A stretch of DNA of 64,000 bases from Flavobacterium fluviale (lineage in GTDB: Bacteria; Bacteroidota; Bacteroidia; Flavobacteriales; Flavobacteriaceae): contig NZ_CP030261.1 in assembly GCF_003312915.1 (NCBI RefSeq), forward strand, positions 4,402,001 to 4,466,000. Direction: 5' to 3'. Positions within the stretch are counted from its first letter, which is position 1. Each line of letters begins with the position of its first letter. This document shows positions 48,063 to 57,144 of the stretch, piece after piece. The translations under genes and the position numbers were made by a program. The notes beneath the pieces are model-generated. The model ran no database searches. It had not been told where the DNA came from and worked only from the letters and a program-made list of their open reading frames with translations.

Positions 48063-49886
48063 TTAGTCATTCATCGAAATCAAAAACTCTTCGTTGTTTT
48101 TGGTTTTCTTGAAACGGTCGTTTACAAAATCCATAGATTCTACTGGGTTCATATCTGATAGATATTTACGCATAATCCACATTCTTTGTAAAGTTTTTTC
48201 ATCTAACAATAAATCATCACGACGCGTACTTGACGATGTAAGATCGATTGCAGGGAAAATACGTTTATTAGCTATCTTACGATCTAATTGTAATTCCATG
48301 TTACCTGTTCCTTTAAACTCTTCGAAGATAACTTCGTCCATTTTAGAACCTGTTTCTGTCAATGCAGTTGCGATAATACTTAAAGAACCACCGTTTTCTA
48401 CATTTCTCGCCGCTCCAAAGAAACGTTTTGGTTTTTGCAATGCATTTGCATCAACACCTCCACTTAATACTTTTCCAGATGCCGGCTGAACTGTGTTGTA
48501 AGCTCTTGCTAAACGTGTAATAGAATCTAATAAAATCACAACATCGTGACCGCATTCTACCAAACGTTTTGCTTTTTCAAGTACTATATTAGCGATCTTT
48601 ACGTGTTCTTGTGGTTCTCTGTCAAAAGTAGAAGCGATAACTTCCCCACGAACACTTCTCTGCATATCTGTAACCTCTTCTGGACGTTCATCTATTAGAA
48701 GAACAATTAAATAAACTTCAGGATGGTTTGCTGCAATTGCGTTTGCAATATCTTTAAGAAGCATTGTTTTACCAGTTTTAGGCTGTGCAACGATCATACC
48801 ACGCTGTCCTTTACCTATTGGTGAAAACAAATCGATAATTCGGGTTGAAACAGAACTGCCTTTTTCTGCTAGTTTGAATTTTTCTGAAGGAAAAACTGGC
48901 GTTAAGTGTTCGAAAGAAACTCTATCGCGAACAACTTGCGGATCGTGCCCATTAATTTTTAAGACACGAACCAAAGGAAAAAACTTCTCACCTTCTTTTG
49001 GCGGACGAACCACTCCTTTTACAGTGTCTCCGGTTTTTAGACCAAATAATCTAATTTGTGAAGTTGATAAATAAATATCATCTGGAGAAGCTAAATAATT
49101 GTAATCTGATGAACGTAAAAATCCGTAACCGTCGGGCATCATTTCAAGAACGCCTTCACTTTCAATAATTCCGTCAAATTCAAAGTCTGAATCTCTGAAA
49201 TTATTGCTTTTTTTATTTTTATGATTAGGATTTTGATTATTGTGATTTCCGTTTCCGTTTCCATTCGCGTTTTGATTCTGATTCGAATTCGGGTTTTGAT
49301 TTTGGTTTGGAGTCTGGTTTTTATTTTGATTCGGATTAACCTTTTTTGCAGGGGTAATTTGTGCAGTTTTCTCAGCCATTTCAGCTGTTGGTTCAGGAGT
49401 AACTGTTTCCGACGGCTCTTCGGCTGCGATCTCACTTACCACTTCCTTGTCTTTTTTAAGAGCTACTTTTTTCTCGTATGCCGATTTATTGAATTTTACG
49501 ATTTTAGGCTCTTTTTTTCCTGCTGTTGCTTTATTTTCCTGCACTTCCGGCACAGCTTCTGCAATTGGCTGAGCTGTTGCAGCAGTATCGTTTTTTTGAA
49601 CAGTTTCCTCTACTTTATCAAATTCTAAAACGGGAGTATTTTTGGTATTTGCTGCTTTGGTTTTCACTGGAGCAATTCTCGCTCTTTTTGGTTTTTCATC
49701 CTTAGATTCAGAAACTGCTTCTGTTTGAGGAGTTTCAGCAGGGGCAAGAGTACTTTCTTGATGTGCTAAAATCTGACTAATTAAAGTCTCTTTTTTGACA
49801 CCATTAATCTTTATTGTTTTAGCTAACTTAGCTATTTCTTGAAGCTCAGCAAGCTTCATTTCTTTTAATGCAGAAATATCAAACAT
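48063..49886 (-). CDS. rho: Transcription termination factor Rho with long N-terminal insertion
   Basis: A 607-residue Rho, about 190 longer than the E. coli protein. A Rho N-terminal helical domain (about 10-42) is followed by a disordered Ala/Pro/Glu/Lys-rich stretch (about 45-182) and an Asn/Gln-rich tract (about 183-230) made mostly of alternating Asn. The RNA-binding cold-shock domain (about 240-310) has GYGFLRSSDYNYLASPDDIY. The ATPase part has QPKTGKTML (Walker A, about 366-374), LLIDERPEEVTDM and VLSGGVDANAL. Large insertions are known in Bacteroidota Rho. Single gene. Confidence 0.96.
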   Translation of the reverse strand: MFDISALKEMKLAELQEIAKLAKTIKINGVKKETLISQILAHQESTLAPAETPQTEAVSESKDEKPKRARIAPVKTKAANTKNTPVLEFDKVEETVQKNDTAATAQPIAEAVPEVQENKATAGKKEPKIVKFNKSAYEKKVALKKDKEVVSEIAAEEPSETVTPEPTAEMAEKTAQITPAKKVNPNQNKNQTPNQNQNPNSNQNQNANGNGNGNHNNQNPNHKNKKSNNFRDSDFEFDGIIESEGVLEMMPDGYGFLRSSDYNYLASPDDIYLSTSQIRLFGLKTGDTVKGVVRPPKEGEKFFPLVRVLKINGHDPQVVRDRVSFEHLTPVFPSEKFKLAEKGSSVSTRIIDLFSPIGKGQRGMIVAQPKTGKTMLLKDIANAIAANHPEVYLIVLLIDERPEEVTDMQRSVRGEVIASTFDREPQEHVKIANIVLEKAKRLVECGHDVVILLDSITRLARAYNTVQPASGKVLSGGVDANALQKPKRFFGAARNVENGGSLSIIATALTETGSKMDEVIFEEFKGTGNMELQLDRKIANKRIFPAIDLTSSSTRRDDLLLDEKTLQRMWIMRKYLSDMNPVESMDFVNDRFKKTKNNEEFLISMND

Positions 49887-50069
49887 GAATGTTCTATGAA
49901 TTTAATTATTTTAAAGGAAATACTGTAAAAAGAATAGGTAGATAATTAATTTGAATTGACCGCAGTATGAAGTGCTTACGGTATTATGATGCAATAATAC
50001 GAATAAAATTTTATCATACAATAGTATTTTAAAAAAAGAAAATATATTTTTGTAAAACATTTTTAGACC

Positions 50070-50480
50070 ATGATACAAAGAATTCAAACTGTATATTTAT
50101 TTCTGGCTTTTGCTGCAACTGGCATTTTAATGCTTTTTGTTCCGCTATGGACAACGACAGCAGGAAAAGAGTTCTTTTTTATGCAGGACCAAGTTTATAC
50201 TGTCTTGTTAGGCTTAACAACAATGCTTAGTATTATCAGTATTATTTCATTCAAAAAAAGACAAAATCAGTTTGTATTAAACAGACTGAACATAATATTA
50301 AATTTAATTTTATTAGGATTATTTGTATATCGATCACTAAATTTATCTGGAGAGGCTGAAGTCTCTGAGAAAGGTATTGGGATGTTTCTGCCGATTGTTG
50401 CTATCGTATTATTAGTTTTAGCTAATAAGGCCATCAAAAAGGATGAAGATCTTGTAAAATCTGTTGATCGTTTGAGGTAA
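50070..50480 (+). CDS. DUF4293 four-helix membrane protein
   Basis: A 136-residue protein with four hydrophobic helices, starting MIQRIQTVYLFLAF, which I recognise as DUF4293, a family restricted to Bacteroidota. Function unknown. It lies divergent from rho, a common neighbour arrangement in this phylum to my knowledge, and ends at a strong terminator. Confidence 0.85.
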   Translation: MIQRIQTVYLFLAFAATGILMLFVPLWTTTAGKEFFFMQDQVYTVLLGLTTMLSIISIISFKKRQNQFVLNRLNIILNLILLGLFVYRSLNLSGEAEVSEKGIGMFLPIVAIVLLVLANKAIKKDEDLVKSVDRLR

Positions 50481-50510
50481 ACCTATAATCTTAATTTATG
50501 TGCGAAGAAG

Positions 50511-50537
50511 AACCCGAATTTTATTCGGGTTTTTTTT
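50511..50537 (+). terminator. Terminator after DUF4293
   Basis: AACCCGAAT (50511-50519) pairs with ATTCGGGTT (50523-50531) with a 3-base loop, then a T-run to 50537. Confidence 0.92.
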
Positions 50538-50572
50538 CGTCCTAAAACGAAATAATTGTAAGATAATTTTCA

Positions 50573-50580
50573 TAATTTTG
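50573..50580 (+). promoter_or_regulatory. -7 element of the second two-component operon
   Basis: TAATTTTG matches TAnnTTTG, 24 bases before the start codon at 50605. The nearest TTG (50556-50558) is only 14 bases upstream, so the -33 element is uncertain. Confidence 0.5.
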
Positions 50581-50604
50581 TCCTTTAATTTAGTTTCCCG
50601 AAAA

Positions 50605-51264
50605 ATGACTCCAAAAATAAAAATCCATCTTGCAGATGATCATCAGGTTTTAATTGATGGACTGTCCAATTTATTACAGACAGTTCCCAATTTTGAAGTC
50701 GCTGGAAGCTCGCTTGACGGAACTACTGTTTTTAATGATGTGGTTCTAGACGAAGCTGACATTTTAATTTTAGATATCAGCATGCCTAAAAAAGACGGCA
50801 TTGAAACTCTAAAAGAATTCAAAGAAAAAGAATCACCTTGCAAAGTCATTATTTTATCCAGTTATGATGATTTAAAGATCATTAAGGAAGTAATGAAACT
50901 TGGCGCAAAAGGCTATCTCACCAAAAATTGTGCTGGCGAAAACATTATTGAAGCTGTCGAAGCAGTCTATCAAGGACAAGAATATTTTAGTGATGCCGTT
51001 AGGGAAAAAATCTTTAATACTTTTAAAGATAACCCGAAATTAAACCAAAATGCAGTTATAGAAAATCCAATTTTGAGTCCGCGTGAAATGGAAATTATCA
51101 TTTTAATTGCATTGGAATACAGCGGCAAAGAAATCAGCGAAAAGCTTTTTATAAGTTCACATACTGTAGAGACACACCGCAAAAATATCATGAAAAAACT
51201 AAACATAAAAAGTACGATTGGCTTGGTAAAATATGCTCTTAAAAACAATTTGATTAATCCATAA
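50605..51264 (+). CDS. NarL/FixJ-family response regulator
   Basis: A 219-residue regulator: receiver domain with D11/D12 and phospho-acceptor D57 (ILILDISMPKKDG), and a LuxR-type helix-turn-helix (about 154-208, SPREMEIIILIALEYSGKEISEKLF). An in-frame extension to 50500 would cross the preceding terminator, so the ATG at 50605 is chosen. Its kinase follows 11 bases downstream; this order (regulator first) is opposite to the nitrate pair at 2827-5630. Confidence 0.92.
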   Translation: MTPKIKIHLADDHQVLIDGLSNLLQTVPNFEVAGSSLDGTTVFNDVVLDEADILILDISMPKKDGIETLKEFKEKESPCKVIILSSYDDLKIIKEVMKLGAKGYLTKNCAGENIIEAVEAVYQGQEYFSDAVREKIFNTFKDNPKLNQNAVIENPILSPREMEIIILIALEYSGKEISEKLFISSHTVETHRKNIMKKLNIKSTIGLVKYALKNNLINP

Positions 51265-51275
51265 ATCAGTTTTAT

Positions 51276-52196
51276 ATGTTTGGGCTTAATTTTTTTATAT
51301 CACTTCTTTTTTCTTTTGCTTCTAAAGGAACTTTCTGTTTAGAGAAATCTAATATTGCAAACGGTCAAAATGAATCTTTAGCAATATTTATTGAAAGCCA
51401 AACAACCACAAACCAACTTAAAACAATTGATCAATTTCGAAATAAAAAAATAGTAAGCTTAGCCATATTACTCGTAATCATTATTTTTTTTCTATTTTAT
51501 TTTCTATATCAAAACAACAAACTCAAACAAAAAATAAAGCGAAAAGATACCAAACAAAAAATCCTTCTCGACATCATCAATTCCAGCATTGATACTCAGG
51601 AAATAGAACGAAAAAAAATTGCCTCTTTTTTACACGACAATATTAACTCTCTTCTATCCTCTGCTGGACTGCATTTAAATACGTTTACTGCACAAAACGA
51701 CATCAAATCTGATGAGATACAAAAAGCAAAAGCCATTTTATCTGAAGCACACGAACTTTTACGAGATATGTCTCATGATCTTGTTCCTTCTCTTTTAGTT
51801 CGTTTTGGTTTGATTTATGCATTAGAAGATTTATGCGAGAAAAACTCTAATTCTGCCATTCAATTTGAGTTTTCAAGCTCTATTTCGACAAGTAGAAGAT
51901 ATGTTGAAAAATTTGAAATGAAAATCTATTTCATTGTCAGCGAACTTTTCAGCAACATCATAAAACACAGTGACGCTAAAAAAGCACGGCTTTCTTTGGT
52001 TGAAAAAAACAATCAATTTCTCCTAACTATTCACGATGACGGAGTTGGATTTAGAACTCAAAAGCTAAAAGATTCCGAAGGTTTTGGTTTAAACCGAATT
52101 AGAGCAAGAATTAAGAAATACAAAGGTACTTTAACTATTACATCACAAGAAAATAACGGAACCAAAATCAAAATTCAGATTCCACTTCCGCATTAA
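51276..52196 (+). CDS. HisKA_3-type sensor histidine kinase
   Basis: A 306-residue short kinase with a small extracytoplasmic N-terminus, one clear membrane helix (about 59-78), a HisKA_3 segment with H120 (ASFLHDNINS) and an HATPase_c domain (SELFSNIIKHSDA, then HDDGVGFR and GFGLNRIRARI). There is no recognisable input domain; the first 55 residues may be the remnant of a TPR-type sensor, since related Bacteroidota kinases usually carry TPRs there. Partner of the preceding regulator. Confidence 0.9.
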   Translation: MFGLNFFISLLFSFASKGTFCLEKSNIANGQNESLAIFIESQTTTNQLKTIDQFRNKKIVSLAILLVIIIFFLFYFLYQNNKLKQKIKRKDTKQKILLDIINSSIDTQEIERKKIASFLHDNINSLLSSAGLHLNTFTAQNDIKSDEIQKAKAILSEAHELLRDMSHDLVPSLLVRFGLIYALEDLCEKNSNSAIQFEFSSSISTSRRYVEKFEMKIYFIVSELFSNIIKHSDAKKARLSLVEKNNQFLLTIHDDGVGFRTQKLKDSEGFGLNRIRARIKKYKGTLTITSQENNGTKIKIQIPLPH

Positions 52197-52198
52197 GT

Positions 52199-52693
52199 TT
52201 ATTTTGCGCCAATTTCTACGATTTCTAAATCTTTAATTTTATCATCATCAATCACAAATCGAAGCATAGTTCTCACTTTATGAAAACCGCTTTTTCCCGC
52301 CGCGCCCGGATTCATGTGTAAAAGATTGTTTTTCTTATCAAACATTACTTTTAAAATATGAGAGTGTCCGCAGATAAAAAGCTTGGGTGGATTCTGTGCC
52401 ATTTCCTCTTTTATATTCGGATTGTATTTTCCAGGATAACCGCCAATGTGCGTAATCCATACAGAAACATTTTCGCAGGAAAAGCGATTATTTAAAGGAA
52501 ATTCCATTCTTGCTTTTGCATCGTCTATATTACCGTAAACAGCTCTGAGCGGTTTTAGTTTTTTTATGGCATCGGTAACATTCAAATCTCCAATATCGCC
52601 GGCGTGCCAAACCTCATCGGCCTGATTAACATATTTTAAAATAGTATCATCAATATGGCTGTGCGTATCAGAAAGCAGAAGGATTTTTGTCAT
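52199..52693 (-). CDS. YfcE/MJ0936-type metallophosphoesterase
   Basis: A 164-residue binuclear metal phosphodiesterase. All metal motifs are intact: SDTHSH, HAGDIGD, GNIDD, WITHIGG and CGHSHI. The family hydrolyses artificial phosphodiesters; the natural substrate is unknown. It is convergent with the kinase gene, with only two bases between the stop codons. Confidence 0.92.
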   Translation of the reverse strand: MTKILLLSDTHSHIDDTILKYVNQADEVWHAGDIGDLNVTDAIKKLKPLRAVYGNIDDAKARMEFPLNNRFSCENVSVWITHIGGYPGKYNPNIKEEMAQNPPKLFICGHSHILKVMFDKKNNLLHMNPGAAGKSGFHKVRTMLRFVIDDDKIKDLEIVEIGAK

Positions 52694-53035
52694 TTTTTTT
52701 TAAGGTACAGAGGTTCAGAGGCACAAAGTTACAAAGGTTTTTCTAATCTGGCGTTAGAAGAAGTTCTGTCTATTTCTACAGAACAGCATTCTAAAAAATC
52801 TTAGAACCTTAAAACCTTAAAAAATCCCAATCTGTTGCTAGATGCACTGTGGTTCGATTCTACAGACAAACATCATAGAAAAACCTTTAAAACTGTGTCC
52901 CTTAGAATCTCAGAACTTTATAAAATCCAATCTTGCGTTAGACGCACTGCAGTGCGTCTCTACAGATATATATTACGGAAAAACCTTTAAACCTTTTTTC
53001 GTACCTTTGCACTTCTGAACCTTTGAACCTCTACA
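52694..53035. repeat. Degenerate repeat cluster upstream of truA
   Basis: This 342-base gap has no gene. It holds mixed fragments: aggttcagaggcacaaagtt (52706-52725), two relatives of the gttagacgcactgcagtgcgtctctacag element (about 52826-52856 and 52935-52963), and ttcgtacctttgcac-type sequence (about 52999-53030). Similar fragments occur at 9270-9361 and 47850-48062. The truA promoter must lie here but I cannot identify it. Confidence 0.5.
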
Positions 53036-53770
53036 GTGAGATATTTTATTCAATTTGCTTATAACGGAACACATTATCATGGCTGGCAGATACAGCCTAA
53101 CGCCTCTTCTGTTCAGGAAACTTTAAATAAAGCTTTATCGGTTTTACTGAATGAAACTATCAGCATAATGGGTGCTGGAAGAACAGATACTGGTGTGCAT
53201 GCTACTGAAATGTTTGGCCATTTTGATACCGAAAAGACTTTAGACATTCAAATTCTGATTCATAAACTGAATTCATATTTACCAAAAGATATTGCCATTT
53301 TTGATATTATTCTGGTTCATGATGATGCGCATTGCCGATTTGACGCAACTAAAAGAACATACGAATATCATATCAATACCGTTAAAAATCCGTTTTTACA
53401 GGAACTAAGCTGGTATGTAAACCAGAAATTGGATGTAGATTTGATGAATGAAGCGGCTCAATTATTATTGAAGCATACCGACTTTCAATGTTTTTCAAAA
53501 GTACATACAGATGTAAATACTTTTGACTGCACTATCTTTGAGGCATTTTGGAAACAAGAAAATTCAAAACTGATTTTCACTATTTCTGCAAACCGTTTTT
53601 TGAGAAATATGGTTCGGGCAATTGTCGGCACTTTAATTAATATCGGTTTACACAAAATTACGCTGGCTGATTTTGAAAATATTATTGCCAGCAAAAGCAG
53701 GGAAAAAGCTGGATTTTCTGTTCCGGCACATGGTTTATATTTAACCAAAATAGATTACAATTATTTATAG
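53036..53770 (+). CDS. truA: tRNA pseudouridine(38-40) synthase
   Basis: A 244-residue TruA that isomerises uridines 38-40 in the tRNA anticodon arm. The catalytic Asp is D51 in GAGRTDTGVHA; FRFLRNM-like NRFLRNMVRAIVG (about 191-203) completes the family pattern. The start is GTG at 53036; no ATG gives the conserved RYFIQFAYNGTHYHGWQ beginning. The ABC exporter gene follows after 88 bases of repeat-like sequence. Confidence 0.95.
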   Translation: MRYFIQFAYNGTHYHGWQIQPNASSVQETLNKALSVLLNETISIMGAGRTDTGVHATEMFGHFDTEKTLDIQILIHKLNSYLPKDIAIFDIILVHDDAHCRFDATKRTYEYHINTVKNPFLQELSWYVNQKLDVDLMNEAAQLLLKHTDFQCFSKVHTDVNTFDCTIFEAFWKQENSKLIFTISANRFLRNMVRAIVGTLINIGLHKITLADFENIIASKSREKAGFSVPAHGLYLTKIDYNYL

Positions 53771-53858
53771 CTGTAGGCTATAGGCTTTAAGCATTCAGCT
53801 TTAAGCACTTTATTAAAAGCCTACTGCCTAAAGCTTATAGCTTAAAGCACCAAAAAAA

Positions 53859-55613
53859 ATGAAAGCAAAAGCATTTGATACTGGATTATTCAAAAGAATT
53901 TTAAAATATACCAAGCCTTATAAATGGCGTTACTACGGTGTCATTATTTTTGCCGTATCGCTGTCTATTTTCGCGGCACTCCGCCCCTATTTACTTAAAG
54001 AAACCGTAGATGGATATATCAAAACTCATGACAAGATGGGATTATTGATGTATATCATTTTAATGGGTGTAGTTTTATTGATGGAAGTTTTCTCGCAGTT
54101 TTACTTTGTTTATTGGGCAAACTGGCTGGGACAAGATATTGTTAAGGACATTCGAACGAAGCTTTTTAAACACATTTTGAGTTTCAGAATGAAGTATTTT
54201 GATTTGGTTCCAGTTGGGCAGCTGGTTACTCGTGCCGTTTCAGACATTGAGTCGATTGCCCGCATTTTCAGTCAGGGATTATTCATGATTATAAGTGACT
54301 TGATGAAAATGTTTGTAGTGCTTATTTTTATGTTTTACATGAATTGGAAGCTGACTTGGATTGTAGTTCTTGCCATGCCAATATTGGTTTTCATTACTAG
54401 AATTTTCCAACGTAAAATGCAGGTAGCTTTTGAAGAAGTAAGAACTCAGATTGCCAACATGAATTCTTTTGTACAGGAACGCGTGACTGGAATGAAAATC
54501 GTTCAGCTTTTTAACCGCGAAAAAATCGAAGCCGAAAATTTCAAAGACATTAACAATAGACATCGCGTGGCTTGGATCAAAACGATTTTATACAACTCGA
54601 TCTTCTTCCCTATTGCAGATATCATTTCATCTATTACTTTGGGATTGGTAGTGGTATACGGCGGTTTTAGAATTTTAAATGGAGATCATTTTACCACTTT
54701 TGGAGATTTATTTTCGTATACCATGTTTATTGGAATGCTTTTTAACCCTTTAAGACAAATTGCGGATAAATTCAATGAGATGCAATTGGGAATGATTGCG
54801 GCCAATCGTGTTTTTGATATAATCGACACACAAGATCATATTCAGGACACCGGAAAAATTGAAGCGCCAGTTTTTAATGGAAGTATAGAATTTGAAGCGG
54901 TTCGTTTTAGTTATATTCCAGAAGAAGAAGTTATAAAAGGTATAAATTTATCTGTTACTGCAGGACAAACCGTTGCTATTGTTGGTTCTACAGGCGCAGG
55001 AAAATCTACTATAATTAATCTGTTGAATCGTTTTTACGAAATTAGCAGCGGAACAATATCTATTGACGGAGAAAATATCGAGAACTATACTTTGGCTTCT
55101 CTTCGAAAACAAATCGCTGTGGTTTTACAAGACGTGTTTTTATTTGCCGATACGATTTATAATAACATCACTTTGCATAATCCAGAAATTACCCGCGATC
55201 GAGTAATTGATGCCGCGAAGAAAATTGGCGTTCATGATTTTATTATGAATCTGCCGGATAATTACGATTTTGATGTAAAAGAACGAGGTGTAATGTTATC
55301 ATCTGGACAAAGACAATTGATTGCATTTTTACGTTCGTATGTAAGTAATCCGAGTATTTTGATTTTAGACGAAGCGACCTCTTCTATCGATACCTATTCT
55401 GAAGAATTGATTCAACGTGCTACTGAAACAATTACAAAAGGAAGAACTTCTATAATTATTGCACATAGACTGGCAACAATTGTAAATGTAGATAAGATTG
55501 TGGTAATGGATAAAGGTTTGATTGTCGAACAAGGAACGCATCAAGAATTACTCAATAAAGCTGACGGTTATTACAAAAACTTGTACGATTCGCAATTTTC
55601 AGTAGCTAATTAG
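53859..55613 (+). CDS. ABC transporter, fused permease and ATPase (exporter type)
   Basis: A 584-residue half-transporter resembling MsbA/lipid or drug exporters. Six membrane helices span about 20-310. The ATPase domain (about 340-575) has Walker A GSTGAGKST (about 375-383), a Q-loop, the signature LSSGQRQL, Walker B ILILDEATSS and the switch His in IAHRLAT. It should act as a homodimer in the inner membrane. Substrate cannot be told from sequence. It lies downstream of truA. Confidence 0.93.
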   Translation: MKAKAFDTGLFKRILKYTKPYKWRYYGVIIFAVSLSIFAALRPYLLKETVDGYIKTHDKMGLLMYIILMGVVLLMEVFSQFYFVYWANWLGQDIVKDIRTKLFKHILSFRMKYFDLVPVGQLVTRAVSDIESIARIFSQGLFMIISDLMKMFVVLIFMFYMNWKLTWIVVLAMPILVFITRIFQRKMQVAFEEVRTQIANMNSFVQERVTGMKIVQLFNREKIEAENFKDINNRHRVAWIKTILYNSIFFPIADIISSITLGLVVVYGGFRILNGDHFTTFGDLFSYTMFIGMLFNPLRQIADKFNEMQLGMIAANRVFDIIDTQDHIQDTGKIEAPVFNGSIEFEAVRFSYIPEEEVIKGINLSVTAGQTVAIVGSTGAGKSTIINLLNRFYEISSGTISIDGENIENYTLASLRKQIAVVLQDVFLFADTIYNNITLHNPEITRDRVIDAAKKIGVHDFIMNLPDNYDFDVKERGVMLSSGQRQLIAFLRSYVSNPSILILDEATSSIDTYSEELIQRATETITKGRTSIIIAHRLATIVNVDKIVVMDKGLIVEQGTHQELLNKADGYYKNLYDSQFSVAN

Positions 55614-55959
55614 CGCTGCCAAATTTTCAAATATCATGATATAATAACTTACAGACATTTCACATGGTTAGATGATCCGTCTCTCATCACCAAAAAAAAG
55701 AATTTACTAACTTAGAAAATTGACCTAATCAATAATTTAATGATCATTTATCTTAAATTTTACAATTTCTTTTAAAATAAAAATCTACATAATTCACAAT
55801 TTGTGATTTAAAATCCGATTAAAAACTATCAAAATCGTTTTAAAACGTTAAATTAGCGTTATAGAAATCATAAAATTGATCTTTCATAATCACGAACATA
55901 GCGGTAATTTTTCGTTTATTATTTATCTTTGAGAATATAGAAATCAAATGTAAAAGAAA
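55614..55959. other. AT-rich intergenic region upstream of the NUMOD4-like gene
   Basis: No gene is seen in these 346 bases. It contains a perfect 12-bp palindrome CGTTTTAAAACG (55836-55847), followed by a possible half-repeat tagcgtt, and a perfect -7 element TATCTTTG (55924-55931) 29 bases before the next start codon. The palindrome could be an operator. Confidence 0.55.
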
Positions 55960-56544
55960 ATGCCACAAAATAGATTTTATCCGAACGAACAGTTTAAAGA
56001 AATAGAAATAAACGCCTCATTACAATTAAGATATGCCATTTCAAACAGAGGAAGACTTATAAGTTTTACCGATGAAATTGAAAACGGACGCCTCCTGAAA
56101 GGCGGATTAAGCGACGGATATCCAACCTTCCGTTTCAAGGTTAAAAAAGACGATAAAATCGTTAATAAATATCTCTTCTTATATAAATTAGTAGCGCAGT
56201 ATTTTATTCCGAAAGAATCTGAAGAACAAACTTATGTACTTCATTTGGATTATAACAGAAGCAACGATGACGTAAGCAATTTACGCTGGGCAACCAAACA
56301 AGAAATGATGGCGCACAGCCGTAAAAGTCCAAGAGTTATCCAAGCCAAAAAAAATCTAATCGAACACAATGTAAAAGCCGACGGACGAAAATTAACAACA
56401 ACGAAAGTCATGTTAATCAAAAAAATCCTTGCGAGACCAGAACAAAAAACTCGTCTTAAAATGATCGCCAAACAATTCGGAGTAAGCGAAATGCAGATCA
56501 GAAGAATTGCCAGCGGAGAAAACTGGGGACACGTTAAGATTTAA
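55960..56544 (+). CDS. NUMOD4/HNH-like DNA-binding protein with C-terminal helix-turn-helix
   Basis: A 194-residue basic protein. The N-terminus (about 10-60) resembles NUMOD4, with LRYAISNRGRLISF. The middle (about 90-120) resembles an HNH_3 nuclease core, with LHLDYNRSNDDVSNLRWATKQEMMAHS in pieces: one His, Asp and the Asn positions are present, but the second His of the strand pair is missing, so nuclease activity is doubtful. The C-terminus (about 168-190) is a helix-turn-helix (MIAKQFGVSEMQIRRIASGE). It looks like a homing-endonuclease relative adapted as a regulator. There is no intron, intein or phage gene nearby. Confidence 0.72.
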   Translation: MPQNRFYPNEQFKEIEINASLQLRYAISNRGRLISFTDEIENGRLLKGGLSDGYPTFRFKVKKDDKIVNKYLFLYKLVAQYFIPKESEEQTYVLHLDYNRSNDDVSNLRWATKQEMMAHSRKSPRVIQAKKNLIEHNVKADGRKLTTTKVMLIKKILARPEQKTRLKMIAKQFGVSEMQIRRIASGENWGHVKI

Positions 56545-56566
56545 TTGTTAATGGTAAATGGTTAAT

Positions 56567-56689
56567 GGTTGATGGTTGATGGTTGATGGTTGATGGTTGA
56601 TGGTTGATGGTTGATGGTTAATCATTAACAACTAACAACTAACAACTAACAACTAACAACTAACAACTAACAATTAACAACTAACAACT
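56567..56689. repeat. Paired 7-bp tandem arrays (ggttgat and aacaact)
   Basis: Seven exact ggttgat units (56567-56615) are followed by nine aacaact units or one-base variants (56627-56689). The two units are roughly complementary, so the arrays can fold on each other as a long hairpin. Same period and layout as the arrays at 13778-13884. Confidence 0.9.
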
Positions 56690-56698
56690 AACAGAGTT

Positions 56699-56724
56699 TG
56701 TCAGGCTGAGCGAAGTCGAAGCCC
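56699..56724. repeat. Copy of the 'tgtcaggctgagcga' dispersed repeat
   Basis: tgtcaggctgagcgaagtcg (56699-56718) and the next six bases match the left arm at 4692-4706 and the complement of 16141-16165. Confidence 0.75.
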
Positions 56725-56759
56725 ACGCATAGGATTTCACATAAAATTTAAAATTATAA

Positions 56760-56824
56760 TAGCCACAGATTATACAGATTAACACTGATTTAAAAATCTT
56801 TTTAATCCTAATAATCTGTGGCTA
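56760..56824. repeat. 14-bp inverted repeat of the 'agccacagatta' family
   Basis: TAGCCACAGATTAT (56760-56773) is the exact reverse complement of 56811-56824, spacer 37 bases. A degenerate relative lies at 18584-18731. The rest of the 56545-57144 gap is A/T-rich simple sequence with no gene that I accept. Confidence 0.75.
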
Positions 56825-57144
56825 TATGTTTTTTGAATTTTAGTGCTTTTTGAAATTGATGTTGACATTGTTATTGAAATTGAAATTGAAAATTGACATT
56901 GATAAATTTTCAGATTTAACTTCTAAATCTCAATTTTCAATTCATAATTCACAATTTACAATTAACAATTACTCCAGTTTCTGTGAAAAGACCAAAATCT
57001 GTATTGCTAAAAGCAAATTTTCGAACGTTGATTTAAAATAAATCCTTAAATTCGCAAGCACAAATAACAAAAGAGTAATAATCGAAAAATGAGTTTCGGA
57101 AATATAAACTTCATTTTCGGTAGTTAATATTAAAAACCAAAAAA

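Noticed and set aside
56567..56689. CRISPR-like array
   Set aside because: The repeats are uninterrupted 7-mers with no spacers, and there are no cas genes.
56850..57041. 63-codon plus-strand ORF before lpdA
   Set aside because: It is built from simple attgaaattgaa-type repeats and the oligo-like ttcacaatttacaatt stretch common to these gaps; no start context or family resemblance.
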